From a bacterium (GTDB lineage: Bacteria > Ratteibacteria > UBA8468), in assembly GCA_030637775.1 (NCBI GenBank), contig DAOWFY010000056.1, forward strand, positions 1 to 12,779: 12,779 nt of DNA, read 5' to 3'. The notes beneath the pieces are model-generated. The model was not told the DNA's origin, did not search any database, and saw only the letters and a list, made by a program, of their open reading frames with translations. Both the position numbers and the translations under genes were made by a program. Shown here piece by piece: positions 1 through 6,940 of the stretch (within the stretch, counting starts at the first letter, position 1; each line of letters opens with the position of its first letter).

Positions 1-1
1 A

Positions 2-2365
2 TACCGGGAACTTTTTCGGGATATTGAGTCCTCCGGTTTTGTTAAGGTGAGGGTGGATGGAAAAATTTATGATTTAGAGGAAAAAATCTCTTTAGCCAGA
101 TACAAAATGCACAGGATTGAGGTGATTATTGATGAATTTTCTCTTAATCCTGAGGATAGGTCGCGCCTGGCTGAATCTACTGAGATTGCTCTTAAGTTAG
201 GAAAAGGGTTAGTAATCGTTGGCCTAAATGGGAAAGATTCCCTCTATAGCGAGAATTATGCCTGTCCTCATTGTGAGAACCTCTCTTTCGAGGAATTAAC
301 CCCCCGCATGTTCTCCTTTAACAGTCCGTATGGTGCCTGTCCAATCTGCCGGGGCCTGGGATTTAAGATTGAGGTTGACCCTGATTTAGTGATTCCGGAT
401 AGGTCCAAAACCCTTTACGGAGGAGCAATTAAACCCTGGCATGAGGCCGGGGGCAGAGGGATATTTCTTCACTATCGCCGGAAGTTACGGAAGGTAGCCA
501 ACCATCTTGGCTATGACCTGGATACTCCGGTATCCGATTTTAGAAAGAAGGACATCGACATCATTCTTTACGGTTCGGGGGAACTCGGCGCACCTTCGGT
601 GCAGACCTGTAGGGGTCGGATTCATCCGACCCGCGGGCTTGATAAATCAAGCCCCTACTTCGAAGGGGTGATTCCCAACCTGGAGAGAAGAATGAGGGAG
701 ACCGAAAGTGAATTTCGCAGAGCCGAAATCCTAAAGTATATGAGAGAACTTCCCTGTCCCGCCTGTAAAGGAGGTAGACTCCGGCCGGAGTCCTTAGCCG
801 TTACCATCAATGGGAAGTCAATCCTGGAGATAACCAGAATGTCAATTACTCAGGCAATAGATTTCTTTACCCATTTAAAACTTGACGAACGAAGAGCTCT
901 CATCGCTTCTCAAATCTCAAAGGAGATAAAAAGTAGGCTAAGATTTATGGCCGAGGTGGGCCTTGACTACCTCACGCTCGATAGAATGAGCCATACCCTT
1001 TCCGGAGGGGAGGCGGAACGAACAAGATTGGCAACCCAGATTGGCTCCGGTTTAGTGGGAGTGCTTTATATCCTGGATGAGCCTACAATAGGGCTACATC
1101 AGCGGGACAACCGAATGTTACTTGGTACCTTAAAAAGATTGCGCGATCTCGGTAATACTGTAGTTGTCATTGAACATGACGAGACAACGATTAGAACTGC
1201 CGACCATCTTGTGGATCTGGGTCCCGGAGCAGGCCTTGCGGGAGGAAGGATTGTTGCTCAAGGAAGCCTCCAGAATATCCTTAAATGTAACTCCTCTCTT
1301 ACCGGTAAATATTTAAAGGGAAAATTAAAGATTAAGGTTCCTTCCCAGAGGAGAAAACCCAGAGAAGATAGATTTTTGCAGATCAAGGGGGCCGCAGAGT
1401 ATAACCTGAAAAATATTGACCTCAAGATTCCTTTAGGGCTTTTTATCTGTGTTACCGGAGTCTCCGGTTCGGGAAAAAGCACCCTTATCGATGAGGTACT
1501 GCGTAAGGGCTTAAATAAGATTCTTTATCACAGTAGAGAAAAGCCGGGAAAGCACAAGGCAATTGTTGGAGCAAATCAGATTGATAAGGTGGTGCTTGTG
1601 GATCAGTCGCCGATTGGCAGAACCCCCAGAAGCAATCCCGCCACCTATACCGGACTATTTTCTCCTGTGCGGGAACTCTTTAGCCGCCTTCCCGAATCAA
1701 AGGTGCGGGGTTATAAACCGGGACGATTTAGTTTTAATGTCAAGGATGGGAGATGCGGTGCCTGTCAGGGAGATGGGGTTACCAAGATTGAGATGCACTT
1801 TTTACCCGATATCGAGGTTCTCTGTGAGGTCTGCAAGGGGAAAAGATATAATCGGGAGACCCTGGAAATTCGCTTTAAGGGAAAGAATATTGCCGATGTG
1901 CTGGCGATGAAGATTGAAGAATCCTTGAAATTTTTTGAGAATATCCCGGCCCTCAGAAGGAAATTAAAGACCTTGAATGACGTTGGTCTGGGATATTTGG
2001 AGTTGGGTCAATCGGCCACTACCCTTTCCGGGGGAGAGGCCCAAAGGGTAAAATTATCGACCGAACTTTCCCGTAAAGGGACCGAGCGCACTCTTTACCT
2101 TCTTGATGAGCCGACCACCGGCTTACATTTTGCCGATATTGAAAAGTTGCTCAATGTCCTCAATCGATTAGTAGATAAAGGAAGCACCGTGATTGTCATT
2201 GAACATCAACTCGATGTAGTTAAGAATGCTGACTATATTATTGATTTAGGTCCCGAAGGAGGAGAGAAAGGAGGTGATGTTGTCGCTACCGGCACCCCTG
2301 AAGAGGTAGCATCCTGCCCCAATTCCTATACCGGCAAATACCTCAAGGAAATCCTGAATAAATAA
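2..2365 (+). CDS. uvrA: UvrA excinuclease ATPase subunit, 5' end outside window
   Basis: UvrA is the damage-sensing ABC-type ATPase of nucleotide excision repair; as a dimer it loads UvrB on DNA lesions in the cytoplasm. The frame is open from base 2 ([16 protein letters not shown], typical UvrA), so the GTG at 47 is not the true start; roughly 150 N-terminal residues including the first Walker A lie upstream. Visible in order: a zinc module with CPHC and CPIC (about 260-350), CPAC (about 755), the first signature LSGGEAER and Walker [14 protein letters not shown] (about 1000-1110), the second Walker [10 protein letters not shown] (about 1457-1483), the [13 protein letters not shown] segment, a second zinc module beginning CGAC (about 1754), and LSGGEAQR with [12 protein letters not shown] (about 2025-2140). 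The first signature has GEAER where GEAQR is usual. The segment at about 590-658, between LYGSG and [11 protein letters not shown], is encoded by a palindromic repeat. Identity is certain; whether the altered segment is tolerated is inferred from the otherwise intact frame. Confidence 0.97.
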   Translation, partial: YRELFRDIESSGFVKVRVDGKIYDLEEKISLARYKMHRIEVIIDEFSLNPEDRSRLAESTEIALKLGKGLVIVGLNGKDSLYSENYACPHCENLSFEELTPRMFSFNSPYGACPICRGLGFKIEVDPDLVIPDRSKTLYGGAIKPWHEAGGRGIFLHYRRKLRKVANHLGYDLDTPVSDFRKKDIDIILYGSGELGAPSVQTCRGRIHPTRGLDKSSPYFEGVIPNLERRMRETESEFRRAEILKYMRELPCPACKGGRLRPESLAVTINGKSILEITRMSITQAIDFFTHLKLDERRALIASQISKEIKSRLRFMAEVGLDYLTLDRMSHTLSGGEAERTRLATQIGSGLVGVLYILDEPTIGLHQRDNRMLLGTLKRLRDLGNTVVVIEHDETTIRTADHLVDLGPGAGLAGGRIVAQGSLQNILKCNSSLTGKYLKGKLKIKVPSQRRKPREDRFLQIKGAAEYNLKNIDLKIPLGLFICVTGVSGSGKSTLIDEVLRKGLNKILYHSREKPGKHKAIVGANQIDKVVLVDQSPIGRTPRSNPATYTGLFSPVRELFSRLPESKVRGYKPGRFSFNVKDGRCGACQGDGVTKIEMHFLPDIEVLCEVCKGKRYNRETLEIRFKGKNIADVLAMKIEESLKFFENIPALRRKLKTLNDVGLGYLELGQSATTLSGGEAQRVKLSTELSRKGTERTLYLLDEPTTGLHFADIEKLLNVLNRLVDKGSTVIVIEHQLDVVKNADYIIDLGPEGGEKGGDVVATGTPEEVASCPNSYTGKYLKEILNK
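609..658. repeat. Compound palindromic repeat inside uvrA
   Basis: The outer arms GTAGGGG (609-615) and CCCCTAC (652-658) enclose two perfect hairpins. The first is GGGTCGGA/TCCGACCC (613-620 and 625-632, loop TTCA). The second is GGGCTTGA/TCAAGCCC (635-642 and 647-654, loop TAAA). A further small hairpin, GCACC-TTC-GGTGC, lies just upstream at 590-602. The layout of two stem-loops between outer inverted ends is that of a dispersed intergenic palindromic element, yet here it is translated in frame with no stop (approximately [18 protein letters not shown]). Other copies cannot be seen in this window, so its dispersed nature is inferred. Confidence 0.8.
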
Positions 2366-2373
2366 CCGTCTTT

Positions 2374-2409
2374 GTCATTGCGAGCGAACAAAGTGAGCGT
2401 GGCAATCTC
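2374..2409. repeat. REP-like GTCATTGCGAGCG...GGCAATCTC element
   Basis: The stretch starts GTCATTGCGAGCG and ends GCGTGGCAATCTC, with ATTGC (2377-2381) opposed to GCAAT (2402-2406) and GAGCG present twice (2382-2386, 2395-2399). It resembles a well-known class of dispersed intergenic repeat (GTCATTGCGAG...GCAATCTC) found downstream of genes in many bacteria. The resemblance is from memory; only one copy lies in this window. Confidence 0.6.
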
Positions 2410-2505
2410 AACAATATTTACTGTAATGGCAGGACTTGCTCTACCAATCTAAAAAAACAGTGGAAATTGCGATACATCCTTGATACTCTTGCTTAATTAC
2501 TCGCC

Positions 2506-2573
2506 ATTGTGTCGCAAGCCGAAGGAGAGCAATGGTGGTCATATCAACTTCCGAAGGAGAACTCCGACACAAT
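2506..2573. repeat. Inverted repeat ATTGTGTCG/CGACACAAT with internal direct repeats
   Basis: A perfect 9-base inverted repeat (2506-2514 and 2565-2573) encloses two exact copies of CCGAAGGAGA (2519-2528 and 2551-2560). There is no coding explanation. It may be a dispersed repeat, a small mobile remnant or a structured RNA; nothing here decides which. Confidence 0.5.
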
Positions 2574-2676
2574 TTCGCTTTTGCTGTTTTAGAATAGTTT
2601 TAGGTTTAGGTAGTTTAGAAGGTTATTTTAAGAATTGTTTCAGCTTTTGTATACCAAAGGCGAAATGAAGGGTTAA

Positions 2677-3198
2677 TTAAAATCCTGTTTCTGCTCCTTC
2701 TTTAGCTTTCTGTTTTTGATAGGCTTTTTGTTGTTTGTAAATCTCCTTTGAAAGTATATGAAGTTTTCCTTCTTTTGAAACTTCATTATATTCCAATGAC
2801 ATTAGAGTTATTTTGCCACCCCAAACATAATATTCAATAAATTCATTATCTTGATAACCTCTCCCAAATTTCTCAAAAACAGCGTCTCTTAAACCGACCC
2901 AATTTACAGAACTTTTGGTAATAACCCATACATCACAAAACTTTCCTCTCCAAAAACCATATCCAATTCTTTTAAGTTTCGCTTCTCCGATATGTAGATC
3001 CTCACTCTTCCTGATGTATATTTTAATTCCCCCATAACTTGGATCAGTCCAAAAGTATTCCATATCTTTCAAGGTGGATATGTCTGTTCCCCACTTAATA
3101 CCTCTGAAACCGTCTGGTTCGTTCTGGAAGCCTTTAGCAAAACAAAAATTACTTAACAAAAGAATTCCAGCCAATCCAATTAAAAGAATTTTCTTCAT
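2677..3198 (-). CDS. Secreted protein of unknown function (FRGIKWGT type)
   Basis: A 173-residue protein with a clear signal peptide: MKK, then a hydrophobic stretch to about residue 19, with a likely cut after CFA (residue 21). The mature part begins NEPDGFRGIKWGTDISTLKDM (residues 26-46), a motif I have seen in small exported proteins of unknown function. The rest is rich in aromatic residues and beta-like, ending in a Lys/Gln-rich tail. It is the last gene of the minus-strand cluster and its ATG overlaps the stop of the previous gene by 4 bases (ATGA, 3195-3198), so the two are probably translationally coupled. The location is expected to be periplasmic; function is not known. Confidence 0.85.
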   Translation of the reverse strand: MKKILLIGLAGILLLSNFCFAKGFQNEPDGFRGIKWGTDISTLKDMEYFWTDPSYGGIKIYIRKSEDLHIGEAKLKRIGYGFWRGKFCDVWVITKSSVNWVGLRDAVFEKFGRGYQDNEFIEYYVWGGKITLMSLEYNEVSKEGKLHILSKEIYKQQKAYQKQKAKEGAETGF

Positions 3199-3719
3199 CT
3201 TCCCCTGCCAAATTTTTTCTTAAACCATCTGATTACCCTCTTTAGCACCGCTAATAAACTAGACCAGGGTATTACATTCTGAATTTTTCTAAGTATATTG
3301 ACATAATTTTCGGATAAGTTAGCACTGTGTTTGGACAAAAATATATGGATTGCTACCCAAAGAAGAGTGATTAACCAAAGGTAAAAGAATATGTTTCTCT
3401 GCTCTTTTAATCTTAATTCTCTCCTCTCCTCATCTATTATTCCAATCTCTGTTTTAGTATCTCCGTATATTCTCTCAACAGCAGTTTTAGCCTGTTCAAA
3501 ATTATATATTCGCCCCTGTGGTAGCGGTAGTATTGGGGGTAACAATGGACGAGGAGTTTTTATGTCAAAACTTAACCTGTTTACTTCATCAATCAAGCTT
3601 TCTAATTCTTCAGCTTCTGAACCAATAATGTTTCCGGGATGAGAAGGGTTATTCCATCTATTTCTTAAATCATTGGCACGCGATTGCAAACGCAAAAGTG
3701 TTTTTCTTATATCCTTCAT
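3195..3719 (-). CDS. Coiled-coil protein with one membrane segment, unknown function
   Basis: A 174-residue protein that I do not recognise. Residues 1-50 are charged and helical, probably coiled coil. A Pro-rich linker follows at about 55-68 (PRPLLPPILPLPQGR), then a second charged helix (75-108). A single strong transmembrane segment lies at about 110-129 (FFYLWLITLLWVAIHIF), and a basic tail ends in RWFKKKFGRGR. There is no signal peptide, so the N-terminal coiled-coil region is probably cytoplasmic; its net charge next to the membrane segment does not settle the topology. It sits 11 bases after the HNH gene with a GGGA ribosome-binding sequence in the gap, and overlaps the secreted-protein gene by 4 bases. 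Confidence 0.8.
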   Translation of the reverse strand: MKDIRKTLLRLQSRANDLRNRWNNPSHPGNIIGSEAEELESLIDEVNRLSFDIKTPRPLLPPILPLPQGRIYNFEQAKTAVERIYGDTKTEIGIIDEERRELRLKEQRNIFFYLWLITLLWVAIHIFLSKHSANLSENYVNILRKIQNVIPWSSLLAVLKRVIRWFKKKFGRGR

Positions 3720-3730
3720 TTTCCCATTCC

Positions 3731-4438
3731 TTATTCAATATTATCCCTTTTCTTTCTATTGCACTCTTCACAAAGAAGTTCAATATTCCTCACTGTATTG
3801 CTCCCTCCTCTAGATACGGGTATAATATGGTCATATTCAAGATTTTTTCTGCTTCCACATTTAGCACATTCCCCGCCATCTCTTCTCCATACGGCAATTC
3901 TCGCTGCTTCCGGGATAGATTCTCTCTTTGGGGTTTTCTCTACTTCTTGAGATAATTCAAAATTTCTTTTTAGTCGTTCAAACTTTTGTCTTTCCTTGTC
4001 TTCTAATTCCAACTCTTTTCTTTGTTTTTTAATATATCCATCCCCCCACTCTTTCAGTCTTTTAAATTCTTTACTTTTCTCAAGTTTCTTCAGTTTCTCT
4101 CCCCACACCTCCTTATCATTACTATTCGGATTTTCAAAGAGGTCACAAAAGGCTGCCCAATCTTCCGCTACTTCTCTCAACTCATCTGGTAGATCCTCTT
4201 CCTCGAATAGCTCCTCTGGTACCATCTCTTTTTCTATCTCTATTTTCTCCTCCTCAATCCACTCTTCCCCCTTCTTATACCATTCTCTCTCCCACTCTTC
4301 TGATGATAGTTGCTGAAAATCTAAGTATGAAAGAAAATTAAAGTGATTGAAGAATATCGGAAAGGAAAATATATGGACTCCCTTTTGTTCTTCCTTACTC
4401 ATCCCACTTACTTTTCTAAGTATTCTTTTTACACCCAT
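3731..4438 (-). CDS. HNH endonuclease-domain protein
   Basis: A 235-residue protein with a long charged, Glu/Lys-rich helical N-terminal region (about 40-170) and a C-terminal HNH nuclease domain (about 175-235). The domain has CAKC (C191, C194), YDHIIPVSRGG (D203, H204), N218 in NIELL and CEECN (C223, C226, N227). This is the zinc-ribbon type of HNH found in phage, restriction and defence nucleases and in McrA-like enzymes; the bound metal and the His suggest an active DNA nuclease. The start overlaps the upstream small gene by 10 bases. An HNH domain alone does not reveal the target; the unusual acidic N-terminal region may carry protein-protein or DNA-end contacts. Confidence 0.88.
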   Translation of the reverse strand: MGVKRILRKVSGMSKEEQKGVHIFSFPIFFNHFNFLSYLDFQQLSSEEWEREWYKKGEEWIEEEKIEIEKEMVPEELFEEEDLPDELREVAEDWAAFCDLFENPNSNDKEVWGEKLKKLEKSKEFKRLKEWGDGYIKKQRKELELEDKERQKFERLKRNFELSQEVEKTPKRESIPEAARIAVWRRDGGECAKCGSRKNLEYDHIIPVSRGGSNTVRNIELLCEECNRKKRDNIE

Positions 4439-4665
4439 CTTCTTTGCATCCTCTCCGTATCCAGAAACATCTCTTCCTGATACTCCCGGAACTTCACCGC
4501 GGTCTTATGGTCCTCTAGGTCTTCTTTCCGGAGAAATCTCTTGCCACACCAACTACACCTGTATTTACTGCCTGTGATGTTGGCAAGTTGATTCTCAGAT
4601 ATCTCGTCTACACCACTTTCTAGAATTATATCTGAATCTACAATTAAGTCGGTTACGTTGAACAT
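4429..4665 (-). CDS. Small protein with degenerate C2H2-like finger
   Basis: A 78-residue protein. Residues 35-55 read YRCSWCGKRFLRKEDLEDHKTAV: C37, C40, the aromatic at F44, a Leu and H53 match a C2H2 zinc finger, but the second His expected three to five residues later is missing. The N-terminus is acidic (residues 1-30). The start is supported by a very good ribosome-binding site, AAAAGGAGAT (4671-4680), 5 bases before the ATG. It leads the four-gene cluster and overlaps the HNH gene by 10 bases, suggesting a partner or regulator for the nuclease. Function is inferred from position only. Confidence 0.72.
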   Translation of the reverse strand: MFNVTDLIVDSDIILESGVDEISENQLANITGSKYRCSWCGKRFLRKEDLEDHKTAVKFREYQEEMFLDTERMQRRWV

Positions 4666-4670
4666 TTGTT

Positions 4671-4680
4671 ATCTCCTTTT
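4671..4680 (-). promoter_or_regulatory. Strong ribosome-binding site of the small finger protein
   Basis: AAAAGGAGAT on the minus strand lies 5 bases upstream of the ATG at 4663-4665, fixing the start of the four-gene cluster and showing that this reading frame is a real gene. Confidence 0.75.
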
Positions 4681-4696
4681 TTGTTTACTTAATGTG

Positions 4697-4891
4697 TTAG
4701 CCATTGCCTGGATGAAAACCTATTCGCCTTTTGATAGCAACACCTTGTTCTGTGAAGGCATACGGCTTACGTCTCAAGCCCATCTTCTCAGAATTGGATA
4801 TCGCAATTTGCGATTTCCAATTTTCAAATTCCTCTTTTGTAAGCTGGAACATAAAATCTTCCGGCAAACGCTTTGCATGCCTCGAATTACC
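4697..4891 (-). pseudogene. Remnant of an ORF6N-domain (KilA-N-like) gene
   Basis: The minus-strand frame here reads [18 protein letters not shown], followed by an [13 protein letters not shown] segment, then [19 protein letters not shown] and a non-matching tail to a [14 protein letters not shown] and [10 protein letters not shown] are the hallmark cores of the ORF6N domain, a DNA-binding module of phage antirepressor-like and mobile-element proteins. The N-terminal half of the domain and everything after TEQGVA are missing, and there is no start codon with a ribosome-binding site, so this is a decayed internal fragment. It starts one codon after the stop of the nucleotidyltransferase gene, in the same frame. 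The domain call is from memory of the conserved residues but the match is long. Confidence 0.8.
4792..4822. repeat. 31-base near-perfect palindrome inside the ORF6N remnant
   Basis: The left arm AATTGGATATCGCAA (4792-4806) and the reverse complement of TTGCGATTTCCAATT (4808-4822) match at 14 of 15 positions around a single central T. It lies in the segment coding [10 protein letters not shown] of the remnant. It may be a binding site, or simply the outcome of the codons used there. Confidence 0.55.
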
Positions 4892-5752
4892 TCACCTTAA
4901 TAACTCCAAGAACTTACTTACATTTTTATAGGCATCAGCTATTTTTATCTGGTATTCTCGTCCATTGGTAATATTATAGAAGTTTGCTACCCAGGCCGGG
5001 CCGTTAGACCTTATATCTTTAAATGCCTCTCTGATATGTGACAGTCCTTCCTGCACAATCTCATTGTTCAGATACGGCTTGAACTCCCGGGCAACAGATA
5101 AAGGCCCATCTTTGTAATTTGCAATCATATAGTGGATATCATATGCATCCTTTTCCTTATATCTCCCGCCTAACGCAAAGGATTTCATTGCTAAACTGCT
5201 AACGATACCGGCCACCTTCCATTTACAAGATGTTTTACCGTTGCCCGGCAAAATATCTTTAACTTCAATGATTATAAAATACTCAAATGCAAGCTGACAG
5301 CCTTTAGTTTTTAGAGCCTGTAAATCCGGCTGAATTCTGCGGTGAACTGCCTCTCTCCTTTTGTCGTCAAGATGGGAAGTCAGAAAATCTATTTTTACAG
5401 TATACTCTTTATTATCATGAGGAGAAATCAATGTCCGCTCAAATCTAAATTCAAAGACATCTGCCAATTCATCCTGAACTGCCTGATAACCCCTTTCTTC
5501 TATCAAACCTATAATTGTCCCGTATTTCTTCTCGCTTATTGTGGGGTTAACAGCAATGTCAATATCAATTGAACCTACATGGTCAAAACCTTCCTTCTGG
5601 TATTTCTGCGATATAAAATATGGTGCCCACCCACCAATAAGAACTAAATCATCAAAATAGCTCCTTAAGATTACACCCAACTCTAAAATTACTGATTTTG
5701 AGGCTTTAACTACTCCGGAATCAAATTCATCCGCATTTCTAATCTTAGCCAT
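4892..5752 (-). CDS. AbiEii-like nucleotidyltransferase, putative toxin of a type IV toxin-antitoxin pair
   Basis: A 286-residue protein with the marks of the AbiEii/DNA polymerase beta-like nucleotidyltransferase superfamily: IGGWAPYF (residues 39-46), GSIDIDIAVN with the metal-binding pair D63/D65, a third acidic position in VKIDFL (D122), and the later Lys/Asp motif KSFALGGRYKEKDAYDIHYM (K190, K201, D202, D205). Known AbiEii toxins transfer nucleotides to cellular RNA or other targets to halt growth during phage infection; the substrate here is unknown. The ATG follows the TAA of the upstream gene directly (TAAATG, no gap), indicating translational coupling with its partner. All visible catalytic positions are present. 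A looser alternative is a nucleotidyltransferase with a housekeeping role, but the paired gene argues against it. Confidence 0.82.
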   Translation of the reverse strand: MAKIRNADEFDSGVVKASKSVILELGVILRSYFDDLVLIGGWAPYFISQKYQKEGFDHVGSIDIDIAVNPTISEKKYGTIIGLIEERGYQAVQDELADVFEFRFERTLISPHDNKEYTVKIDFLTSHLDDKRREAVHRRIQPDLQALKTKGCQLAFEYFIIIEVKDILPGNGKTSCKWKVAGIVSSLAMKSFALGGRYKEKDAYDIHYMIANYKDGPLSVAREFKPYLNNEIVQEGLSHIREAFKDIRSNGPAWVANFYNITNGREYQIKIADAYKNVSKFLELLR

Positions 5753-6799
5753 TTAGTACTTTATCCTTTCTTTACGCAAAAACTCTGCTTGCTCCTTCCC
5801 TCTTGCGGGATATTGATTAAGGTCTAAGTAGAGTTGCGTATTGCAAATTACATCCTTGCCTTCGATAGTTTGCTTTCGATAAAATATTCCTTCATCATAA
5901 GGTTCAATGAGATGAACTGTACCTCCGAATTCAATCTCTTCTAATTCTAATCGCTGGACAATTCTTTTGAGGTCTCCCAGATAATAAAAATGGACATCGT
6001 TAAAACGCATAAAAGGGGCAACTAAAGAAGCTCCGGCATGCAGAGTAAAGCAGTAAGCAGTTCTGTTTCTTTTAAGTGTATTTGCTACTTTCTTCATCAA
6101 TTCCTGAGGGTTCTTTATAGATGAATAATAGGAATAAATAGACTCAGGAAAAATTCTATACTGTCTTGTCCAGTCATTTAGTAACTCAGTTGGACGGGAC
6201 AAATGAATTTGCTTCTTTTCATCGCGAACTATATAGCCTTGCTTAAGAAGTCTATCTATAACTTCATGAGTATATCCCAGGGCAACCTCAAATGTTTGAG
6301 ATAACTCGTTTATCCCCCATAATCTTTCTGGTTCTTCAAGCAATGCTCTAATAATCCTCGTTGCTTTAGGAGAGAACAGTTTTTTCAAGATGCTGCGGGT
6401 CCTCTTTATCTGTTCTTCGCCAATTTTTTCTATGTAGACCTCCTTTAAGCCCACATAACAATTTCCGACAAGATCTATATAGCCAATATTATTCTCTTTA
6501 CAGATGGAAGCACCTCTTTTAGAGATGAAATCTGAAACAAAGATAGGATAACTGTTTTTTATCACAGATGCTGCTTTAAGCAAAATAGGGATAGATTGAA
6601 GTATTTGCGAAGGGAAACCTCTAGATTTAACTTCAATGATAAGTTTTCTCTTTTTACCTGCCATCTCAACATCAATTACCATATCAGGAATTACCCCTTT
6701 AATCTTAGGTTGATGCACAATTTTTGTGATTTTAAAAGCAGGGATATCTTCCTTTATAAGAGTTGGCACCTTATCCAAGATTTGCTTTTCTGAAATCAT
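5753..6799 (-). CDS. AbiEi-like antitoxin/regulator with PD-(D/E)XK-like N-terminal region
   Basis: A 348-residue protein in three parts. Residues about 10-130 resemble a PD-(D/E)XK-type fold: PD at 38-39, then IIEVKSRG with E56 and K58, then FVSDFISKRGASICKENNIGYIDLVGN (89-113), a pattern that I recall from AbiEi_2-type antitoxins. Residues about 140-195 form a winged helix (KATRIIRALL, then GINELSQTFEVALGYTHEVIDRLLKQGYI). The C-terminal part (about 200-348) ends in QLYLDLNQYPARGKEQAEFLRKE, again typical of AbiEi-like proteins. AbiEi proteins repress their own operon and neutralise the AbiEii toxin. It is the first gene of the pair and stands directly behind a promoter with repeated operator half-sites (6820-6854). 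Whether the nuclease-like part is active cannot be seen. Confidence 0.82.
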   Translation of the reverse strand: MISEKQILDKVPTLIKEDIPAFKITKIVHQPKIKGVIPDMVIDVEMAGKKRKLIIEVKSRGFPSQILQSIPILLKAASVIKNSYPIFVSDFISKRGASICKENNIGYIDLVGNCYVGLKEVYIEKIGEEQIKRTRSILKKLFSPKATRIIRALLEEPERLWGINELSQTFEVALGYTHEVIDRLLKQGYIVRDEKKQIHLSRPTELLNDWTRQYRIFPESIYSYYSSIKNPQELMKKVANTLKRNRTAYCFTLHAGASLVAPFMRFNDVHFYYLGDLKRIVQRLELEEIEFGGTVHLIEPYDEGIFYRKQTIEGKDVICNTQLYLDLNQYPARGKEQAEFLRKERIKY

Positions 6800-6819
6800 T
6801 TCAATCTTCCTTTTACTTT

Positions 6820-6854
6820 TTCGGTATTTACCGAAATATGCCTATTTACCGAAA
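6820..6854 (-). promoter_or_regulatory. Probable autoregulatory operator of the AbiE-like pair
   Basis: The palindrome TTCGGTATTTACCGAA (6820-6835) overlaps the first of two exact direct repeats, TATTTACCGAAA (6825-6836 and 6843-6854), spaced 18 bases apart. The site lies between the promoter and the antitoxin ATG, just downstream of the expected transcription start, where a winged-helix AbiEi repressor would block its own operon. Confidence 0.65.
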
Positions 6855-6863
6855 GGTAACTAT

Positions 6864-6892
6864 AAAGTATCACTTTACTCTTCCTTTGTCAA
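6864..6892 (-). promoter_or_regulatory. Sigma70-type promoter for the AbiE-like operon
   Basis: On the minus strand a perfect -35 box TTGACA (6892-6887) is followed after exactly 17 bases by TACTTT (6869-6864), a weak -10 box. Transcription would begin near 6857, immediately before the repeated operator sites and about 55-60 bases ahead of the antitoxin ATG. Confidence 0.55.
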
Positions 6893-6903
6893 GGGCAAGA
6901 GAG

Positions 6904-6932
6904 TTGCTTTGAGCAAGAATAGTTGGTAAAAT
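6904..6932 (+). promoter_or_regulatory. Weak candidate promoter of the sigma operon
   Basis: TTGCTT (6904-6909) and TAAAAT (6927-6932) are 17 bases apart. The -10 box matches well but the -35 box poorly, and the start point would fall almost at the ATG (6941), leaving a very short leader. No clear ECF-type autoregulatory promoter was found. Confidence 0.25.
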
Positions 6933-6940
6933 TAGGGGTA

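Larger units (their letters stand above)
2366..2676. other. Non-coding stretch downstream of uvrA with repeat-like structure
   Basis: This 311-base region separates uvrA from the convergent minus-strand block. No convincing gene is seen: the only open frame (2480-2668) has no protein-like composition or homology that I recognise. It holds a REP-like sequence at 2374-2409 and a structure bounded by 9-base inverted repeats at 2506-2573. No clear rho-independent terminator for uvrA or for the convergent block is visible. Confidence 0.6.

Noticed and set aside
594-662. CTTCG direct repeat (594-598, 658-662) as a target duplication of the uvrA palindrome
   Set aside because: Five bases are too short to be convincing, and the near-equal length of the segment to normal UvrA suggests replacement rather than clean insertion.
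1258-1910. Open frames overlapping uvrA on either strand
   Set aside because: The strongly conserved UvrA frame explains the sequence; these are shadows.
2480-2668. Small open frame between uvrA and the accessory block
   Set aside because: It crosses the inverted-repeat structure, has no ribosome-binding site and no protein-like pattern.
3996-4316. Ser-rich open frame on the plus strand opposite the HNH gene
   Set aside because: It is a low-complexity shadow of the Glu/Lys-rich N-terminal region of the HNH protein; no ribosome-binding site or family match.
4697-5752. Read-through fusion of the nucleotidyltransferase with the in-frame ORF6N remnant
   Set aside because: There is a single TGA with no recoding signal, and the remnant is an incomplete domain; the shared frame is probably chance.
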